A stretch of DNA of 45,693 nt from Planctomycetota bacterium (lineage in GTDB: Bacteria; Planctomycetota; Phycisphaerae; SM23-33), in contig DAOVZK010000012.1 of the NCBI GenBank assembly GCA_030635145.1, positions 1 through 45,693 of the forward strand, written 5' to 3'. Below the pieces are notes generated by a model. It searched no databases. It had not been told where the DNA came from and worked only from the letters and a program-made list of their open reading frames with translations. Shown here in pieces: positions 41,901 through 45,693 of this stretch. Made by a program: the position numbers and the translations under genes. Within the stretch, counting starts at the first letter, position 1. Every line of letters begins with the position of its first letter.

Positions 41901-42205
41901 TGAGATATGAGTGACGGGGTGCTCTTGTCTTTGCTGACGAGCATGACGGGAAGTTTATGATTACCCTGCAACGACTTGAGCTGGTTGCACAATTTGATTC
42001 CACCGGAATCGGGAATGTTGACGGTGACAATGGCGGCATCGAGGGGGGCGGTTTGGGCAATAAAAATCCCCCCGGCAACATCAGATGCCGTCATCACCTT
42101 GCAATTGTCCAAACGCTCATGCAGGAGACTTCGCAGCCTCCCGAGACTCTCAGGATGAGCGTCAACAATCAGCACGGTCGCCTTAGTGTTTTCCCGTTCC
42201 TCCAT
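38879..42205 (-). CDS. Large SpoIIE-type phosphatase / anti-sigma kinase regulator with pseudo-receiver, PAS and GAF domains
   Basis: From the ATG at 42205 the protein has 1108 residues: receiver-like domain (about 8-130), coiled coil (131-155), PAS (about 160-270), PAS (about 285-400), GAF (about 410-570), PAS with a DITDMKQAEEELARARQQ linker (about 585-715), SpoIIE/RsbU-type PP2C phosphatase (about 720-920; IDGDFYDFV, LMLGDVMGKGVSAAL, DAGH, LFYSDGLVE, QDDLTYVAVK) and a C-terminal HATPase of the RsbW/SpoIIAB kind (about 950-1100; ATSEATSNIIKHAY, NGFGLYFIRNCVDEV). The receiver has lost its phosphoacceptor: Thr61 stands where Asp is expected (DAAIVTVNIP), and the conserved Lys is Gly114. It thus unites an anti-anti-sigma phosphatase and an anti-sigma kinase in one chain. 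Confidence 0.88.
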   Translation of the reverse strand: MEERENTKATVLIVDAHPESLGRLRSLLHERLDNCKVMTASDVAGGIFIAQTAPLDAAIVTVNIPDSGGIKLCNQLKSLQGNHKLPVMLVSKDKSTPSLISQGLDAGADDFLQGPVEDHEFLSRINALLRTRRTEQSLRNENTQLKRLIESQSQALRVSEANYRTLLDAPGHMSMLLTTDGKILTINSETTKLLGQTSRSCLGQNLYDLLGDPLGTLIRKQADDVIRKRSSVRFFSNRSNQEIKGSVFPVFDQKGQVSRIAVFLTDTPASTSLQHESQPSDDAIRSSISGICFVDLYGKVNYANPAFLKMWDYENEDMVIGKPIKDFFTSDNEILAVMNMLKDGGNWRAELTAKIHSGDSLPVHVAASSVVNRTGSVKSIMFSFVDISERSRIEATLRRREAILEAVCFASTHFLEESDWEPSVQAVLTHLGRATDVARVYVTENHYPRNEGPAAHVRFEWTAKDVAPIKGEANHSVIPYRKSELTRWENMLSNGEIISGHVRELLEPERRILEPRGVKSVVLIPIFVGPMWWGSMCYEDIESERNWSPAELDALYTAANILGAAIQNENVQDALRSNLQFLETFLDTIPNPAFYKDASGVYHGCNAAFSQLVLGLPKREILGRSIQDFPDIIPESLANMLHQKDLDLLKTPGGHLHEATIKCTDGHTRDFLFNETTFIDSDGNVIGICGVMSDITDMKQAEEELARARQQEINIGFEIQSRLLLGRPPEGLSGAKIAAMSLPSQQIDGDFYDFVKYDNEHFDLMLGDVMGKGVSAALLGAATKTQLLRAIGNLVCSTNLATLPTPEEIMDFIHSEMCEKLMTLNSFATLCLARFALDKNRMDLVDAGHTQTIHYRHRTGTCNLIKSNNLPLGFDLAEKYEQISVHFEPGDIILFYSDGLVETSNSSGERFSTDRVAQFVQTHASLSPSELIKELYGELVHFATSVTFQDDLTYVAVKIEPHSHNTIVKRERRQISSEMSELATVREFLKTVLKGFGRQLDVKFLGQLELATSEATSNIIKHAYEDDEKKFIDIEVTVYDDRIVVCLYHWGQPLKKFQMMTPAFDGSQDNGFGLYFIRNCVDEVHYSTDDDGLTCVRLVKQIRKPDRT

Positions 42206-42452
42206 CAATTTCTCGCAATTACAACTCAGCTTAACACATAACCGCTTTAAAAAGCTCCGGTTACGCAACCTGTGCACAGAGACTTCAAGCACAAGCCTCC
42301 ATACACCTCCAATGAAAAAGTCGTTAAACTAATTTACCACGAAAGCGTTAAAATAGGGCGAAATTATGAAAAAAACGCCGGTTTTTTGTTCCCCGCCGGG
42401 GTTTTTGGCGCCCCGTTTCAAAGGCGTGTTCGGCGTGCCAGCTTATCTGAGA

Positions 42453-43412
42453 TTAAAGTTCCATCATGAACTCAAATATTTTGTCGTTAAAACCTTTTAG
42501 CCCTTCATGTCCGAAGTCAGGGTAAATTTCCATAGATTTTTTGGAGGTTATCTTATTATACGCTGCGAACTGTGTTGATGGTGGACAGGTTGTGTCCATC
42601 AATCCTGTTCCCATCATGACTTCTGCTTTTATGCGCGGGGCGAGGTGCTGATTATCGATGTATCCGAGTTTGGTGAAAATTTCCTCTTGCCGTTTGTGTT
42701 GCGGGTCAAAGCGACGGAAATAGTCCTTCAGCTCCTGGTAGGCTCCCTGGGCAAGATCCATTTCCCATACGCGCTGGTAGTCGCAGAGAAACGGAAAGGT
42801 CGGCGCGGCCTGCTTGATGCGAGGCTCCAATGCTACGCACGCCAAGGTCAGTCCGCCGCCCTGACTTCCTCCCATTGCACCGACACGGGTTTCGTCAACT
42901 TCAGGAAAATCCATAATCAGCCCCGCCAGCTGGGCCGTATCCAGAAAGATGTTGCGGAAGAGCATTTTTTCGGGAGGCCCGTCCAAACCGCGAATAATGT
43001 GCCCATGAAGTGTGTTACCGATGACTCCGCCAACGTCTTCGGATTTTCCGCCTTGCCCGCGTGCATCCAGAGCAGCGACAGTAAATCCGGCCAATGCGTA
43101 TGGCAAGAGCCCAACCCACTCACCGCTGTCCACGCTATAACCGTGAAAACACACTAACCCCGGGTGCGGGGTGGGGGCATTTGGGGGTCGCAGAAGCTTG
43201 GCGTAGATACGCGCGCCTCCGATGCCAGTAAACCGCATGTCAAAACAATCTACATTCGGTGCCGAAAACTCGGCTGGGGTCAGCTCGACCTGCGGATCGG
43301 TCGCTTTCATTTCGGCAATGCTGTTGTCCCAGAATTTATCAAAATCGGTCGGTTTGGGATTGATGCCTTGGTAAGTTTTGAGTTCTTCAAGTGGTTTGTC
43401 AACTAACGGCAT
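42453..43412 (-). CDS. Acetyl xylan esterase / cephalosporin-C deacetylase family hydrolase
   Basis: The 319-residue alpha/beta hydrolase of the AXE1 family has the N-terminal MPLVDKPLEELKTYQG pattern of the clan and the nucleophile Ser183 in MGGSQGGGL. An oxyanion-side FHGYSVDSGEW lies at about 89-99, with acid Asp near 273 (GLMDTTCPP) and His near 302 (FGHEGLKGF). There is no signal peptide, so it is probably cytosolic, deacetylating imported acetylated sugars or esters. Length equals that of family members. GGAG precedes the ATG. It stands alone, with a palindromic element downstream of its neighbour. Confidence 0.88.
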   Translation of the reverse strand: MPLVDKPLEELKTYQGINPKPTDFDKFWDNSIAEMKATDPQVELTPAEFSAPNVDCFDMRFTGIGGARIYAKLLRPPNAPTPHPGLVCFHGYSVDSGEWVGLLPYALAGFTVAALDARGQGGKSEDVGGVIGNTLHGHIIRGLDGPPEKMLFRNIFLDTAQLAGLIMDFPEVDETRVGAMGGSQGGGLTLACVALEPRIKQAAPTFPFLCDYQRVWEMDLAQGAYQELKDYFRRFDPQHKRQEEIFTKLGYIDNQHLAPRIKAEVMMGTGLMDTTCPPSTQFAAYNKITSKKSMEIYPDFGHEGLKGFNDKIFEFMMEL

Positions 43413-43432
43413 TTTTTTCTCCAGCTGTCGGG

Positions 43433-43595
43433 CTAGAGCATTTTAAGTTTGATCTGCAACCGTACTGCTAGCTGCGGCGGCGTTTGTCTGCGTCCGCTTG
43501 CATCGACATAGCTTACTATGTCTGCTTCAGCGTCCTTTGACAACCTTGTCCTCGCTAACGCAGTACAATCGAATCTCAACCTTAAAACGCTCTAA
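43433..43595. repeat. 163-bp imperfect palindromic element
   Basis: Left arm (43433-43472, starts CTAGAGCATTTTAAGTTTGA) and right arm (43554-43595, ends CAACCTTAAAACGCTCTAA) pair over about 40 bp with several mismatches, both containing the CAGTAC/GTACTG block. An inner short palindrome GACATA-GCTTAC-TATGTC is centred near 43514. Non-coding; the family is not identified. It sits between the esterase start and the NarL regulator end. Confidence 0.7.
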
Positions 43596-43753
43596 GTCCC
43601 GAATTGCAATTTAAGTGGTGATTATCATCGTCTCAGAATGCGGGGATTATACACCAGCAGCCCACAGCTTCCATGAAAAAAAGGCAAACACTTCCCCCGC
43701 AGGTGAAAAATCCCCAAGCCCCGCACTACGCACTAACCCTTCGCCGGTTAAAA

Positions 43754-44407
43754 TTATTCGCCGACGGAAATGATACCCTTACGGATCGCAAACTTCACCA
43801 GCGACGTTTGGTCGTGGATGTTCAGCTTGCGCATCAAACGCGTTCGGTGCGTGTCGACGGTTTTGGTTGAAAGCCCCAGAACCTCGGCGACTATCCGATT
43901 GGTTTTACCCTCGGCGATCAGCTGTAAAACCTGACGCTCGCGAGTTGAGAGTTTCTGGTAGGGGTCTCTTTCGATCTGCCCTAACCGCTGAAGCACATTT
44001 CGCGGAATTCCCGGCCCGAGGAAGATTTCCCCCGATGCCACCCGCCGTATCGCCTCGTTGAGTTTTTCTGCAGCAGACTCTTTCAGCAAATATCCCGTGG
44101 CGCCGTTTTCCAACGCCTGGGCAATAAATTGCTCATTGCTGTGCATAGTCAATACGAGGACGGAAATTCCGTCACACTTTTTGACAAGCTCACGGCAGAT
44201 ATCAAGCCCGTTGAGGCCCGGCATGGTAATGTCAAGAATTACCACGTCGGGGTTACATGCGAGAACTTCTGAAACAACCTTCAGACCGTCCCCGCACTGC
44301 CCGACGACTTCGATGCCTTCGTCAGCTTCTACCAAAGCAGCAAGGCCCTCGCGGACCATTGCATGATCATCGGCAAGAAAAATTTCAATTTTGTCGACAG
44401 TCACCAT
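43754..44407 (-). CDS. NarL/FixJ-family response regulator
   Basis: The 217-residue protein has a full receiver domain with acidic pair Asp13/Asp14 (LADDHAMVREGL), phosphoacceptor Asp59 (VVILDITMPGLNG) and the Thr/Lys switch residues (LTMHS; LLKES), followed by a LuxR-type helix-turn-helix (about 150-210, STRERQVLQLIAEGKTNRIVAEVLGLSTKTVDTHRTRLMRKLNI). It is thus a DNA-binding transcription regulator. No histidine kinase is adjacent, so its partner is encoded elsewhere. GGGAG precedes the ATG at 44407. Confidence 0.95.
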   Translation of the reverse strand: MVTVDKIEIFLADDHAMVREGLAALVEADEGIEVVGQCGDGLKVVSEVLACNPDVVILDITMPGLNGLDICRELVKKCDGISVLVLTMHSNEQFIAQALENGATGYLLKESAAEKLNEAIRRVASGEIFLGPGIPRNVLQRLGQIERDPYQKLSTRERQVLQLIAEGKTNRIVAEVLGLSTKTVDTHRTRLMRKLNIHDQTSLVKFAIRKGIISVGE

Positions 44408-44779
44408 ATTCTAAAACTCCCCGGTGCAACACCAATAATGCGCTGCAACCCAAAAACGGTTACTGTAGGTAACCCCTGGTCGTCGCGCCCCGATTAAACG
44501 TGAGACCTACATAATGTTAGGTAATCACCAACCAATTGCAAGTACAAACCCACTTGATACTCCAGTAAAAAAAACATAAGTGGCGCATTTAAGGGTGATT
44601 AGGGTGATGCCCTTACAAATATAAAGATAATGTCCGAATAACCCCCGCTTTTCACCGCCGATTTTATGTACGAATTGTCCAATAGCACATGTACAAGGAG
44701 GGATACACTTGGTGGATGGGAAAAATATTTTTATTTTCCGCGAAGAAAAAGTGCTTTTGCGGGCATCTTCTACATGTCA
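44408..44779. other. Divergent promoter region between the NarL regulator and the HAD gene
   Basis: No gene is supported. The sequence includes an AT-rich stretch near 44560-44640 and two short imperfect pairings, but no repeat family seen elsewhere in the window. Confidence 0.35.
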
Positions 44780-44788
44780 TGTTATAAT
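44780..44788 (+). promoter_or_regulatory. Extended -10 promoter for the HAD gene
   Basis: TG-T-TATAAT (44780-44788) is a perfect extended -10. A partial -35 TTGCGG (44757-44762) is 20 nt upstream, too far for a standard spacer, so the extended -10 would carry recognition. The start codon follows about 70 nt later. Confidence 0.5.
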
Positions 44789-44859
44789 TCGGCCTTGTGT
44801 TTTTTATTTGTCCGTCGGGCTGAACGTGCTCCAGTGACAGTTTTTGTATCGAGGTGCTT

Positions 44860-45540
44860 ATGTACATGGATGCGTTAATATTTGATTATGACGGTGTGGT
44901 TGTCGATTCTGAACCTGCGCACATGGAGGGGTTTGCCCGCGTGGTCAAACCTTTGGGGATCGAGTTTACGAAGCAGGAGTATTGCGACTGTTACCTGGGC
45001 TCCGACGATTACGTGGGTTTTGCCGCCATTTTACGCAATCACGGGCACCCCGTTGACCAGAACCTTATAAACAAGATGGTCGCCGAGAAAACCAGCTTTC
45101 TGCAGGAGGCCTTGACGGGGGAGATAACCCCGATTCCCGGAGTGGTTAACTTTATAAGGGCAATCGCTGAATTGGGCGTACCAATGGGAATTTGCAGCGG
45201 AGCCTTGCGCGACGAAATCAAAATTTCGCTGGAGCATTTGGGGCTTGGCGAGTTTTTTCCTGTCACAATAGCAGCAGAGGATGTTTGTGAGGGTAAACCG
45301 CACCCGGAAGGATATCTGACAGCGGCGAAAAAACTTGGCGAGCTGGCTGGGCGAGAAGTTTGCCCGGCGCGATGCGTGGTTTTTGAAGATTCCCCGACGG
45401 GAATTTCCGCAGCCAAGGCAGCTGGGATGAAGGTGCTGGCACTTTCGACGACCTACGGCCCCGGTGAACTAACCCAGGCTGACGAAATCGCCCCCGATTT
45501 TACCAAGATTGACATTACTCAGTTGGATGAGATTTTATAA
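44860..45540 (+). CDS. HAD-superfamily phosphatase/phosphomutase (beta-phosphoglucomutase-like)
   Basis: The 226-residue protein from the ATG at 44860 has GAGG five bases upstream; an earlier in-frame GTG at 44854 overlaps that site and is less likely. HAD motifs: FDYDGVVVDSEPAHMEGF (nucleophile and acid Asp), CSGALRDEI (motif II), GKPHPEGYL (Lys, motif III) and FEDSPTGISAAKAAGM (motif IV). The overall form resembles beta-phosphoglucomutase and small sugar-phosphate phosphatases, but the substrate cannot be fixed. The stop is 37 nt from the end of an IS110-type transposase on the other strand. Confidence 0.85.
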   Translation: MYMDALIFDYDGVVVDSEPAHMEGFARVVKPLGIEFTKQEYCDCYLGSDDYVGFAAILRNHGHPVDQNLINKMVAEKTSFLQEALTGEITPIPGVVNFIRAIAELGVPMGICSGALRDEIKISLEHLGLGEFFPVTIAAEDVCEGKPHPEGYLTAAKKLGELAGREVCPARCVVFEDSPTGISAAKAAGMKVLALSTTYGPGELTQADEIAPDFTKIDITQLDEIL

Positions 45541-45577
45541 AGGTTTCAGCTAGTAGCGACTGTCTTGAATTTCAAGT

Positions 45578-45693
45578 TTAAATTGTGGATTTCCATGGCT
45601 GATTATCTCGTAGCATAATATTTAGTATCGTTAATAGTTTTCTCATGGCAGCAACAAGGGCTACGATTTTTTTCTTGCCGGCTTCAACAAGTC
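45578..45693 (-). CDS. IS110-family transposase, C-terminal fragment (cut by window edge)
   Basis: On the minus strand the last 37 codons before TAA (45580-45578) read LVEAGKKKIVALVAAMRKLL then TILNIMLRDNQPW, followed by a short tail. The AGK-x(1,2)-K-ALVA-MRKLL-ILN-MLR-W pattern is the typical C-terminus of IS110/IS116/IS902 transposases, which use a DEDD-type catalytic fold with a bridge RNA. The gene continues beyond the window, so whether it is intact is unknown. The right end of the element should lie within about 45541-45577. Confidence 0.75.
   Translation of the reverse strand, partial: LVEAGKKKIVALVAAMRKLLTILNIMLRDNQPWKSTI

Noticed and set aside
1-45693. tRNA or rRNA genes
   Set aside because: Reading the spacers for T-arm and cloverleaf patterns gave no candidate; a covariance search would be needed to exclude unusual ones.

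Overview
The window is a chromosomal stretch that reads like a member of the Planctomycetota, probably a Phycisphaerae/Sedimentisphaerales-type lineage. This is inferred from two secreted proteins with PEP-CTERM tails (alkaline phosphatase, metalloprotease), a Rho factor with a long lysine-rich extension, an ankyrin protein with an N-terminal domain common in environmental bacteria, many short unlinked operons, and intergenic spacers packed with dispersed palindromic repeats. GC content looks moderate. I saw no tRNA, rRNA, CRISPR array or prophage.

Layout. 1-3787: a 109-bp MITE-like element, a CysH/DndC-type ATP pyrophosphatase, a PurF paralogue without the N-terminal catalytic Cys, and a repeat-rich spacer. 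3788-8108: an AT-rich ankyrin gene, a PEP-CTERM alkaline phosphatase and lipB on the opposite strand. 8423-13883: a signalling cluster (pseudopilin-like protein, PilM-like protein, PAS histidine kinase, single-domain response regulator, GAF/HD-GYP phosphodiesterase) behind a sequence resembling a sigma-28 promoter, with tandem copies of the pilM start region ahead of pilM. 13977-16383: ribokinase facing cysS. 16487-23958, all minus strand: C25-like protease, ispF, apt, PEP-CTERM zincin, a protein-kinase-fold protein overlapping pyrF, and scpB. 24362-30036, minus: SH3/proline-repeat secreted protein, gph, rho, coaE. 30494-32651: an orphan UPF0175 antitoxin, a zinc-ribbon membrane protein bracketed by 29-30 bp inverted repeats, and a free-standing MetG C-terminal-type tRNA-binding domain. 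32869-35583: dapA and hemL, divergent. 35704-38922: an unknown membrane protein/lipoprotein pair and a double-VanZ membrane protein. 38879-42205: a very large pseudo-receiver/PAS/GAF/SpoIIE/HATPase regulator. 42453-45540: acetyl-xylan-esterase-like enzyme, NarL-type regulator, HAD phosphatase. The right edge cuts the 3' end of an IS110-type transposase.

Housekeeping genes (cysS, ispF, apt, pyrF, scpB, rho, coaE, dapA, hemL, lipB, gph) are scattered rather than in pathway operons. The main functional themes are signalling (pili/c-di-GMP and a partner-switching-like phosphatase/kinase) and secreted enzymes. The most distinctive feature is the intergenic DNA: several unrelated palindromic repeat families, many of them ending at or inside the stop codon of a neighbouring gene.
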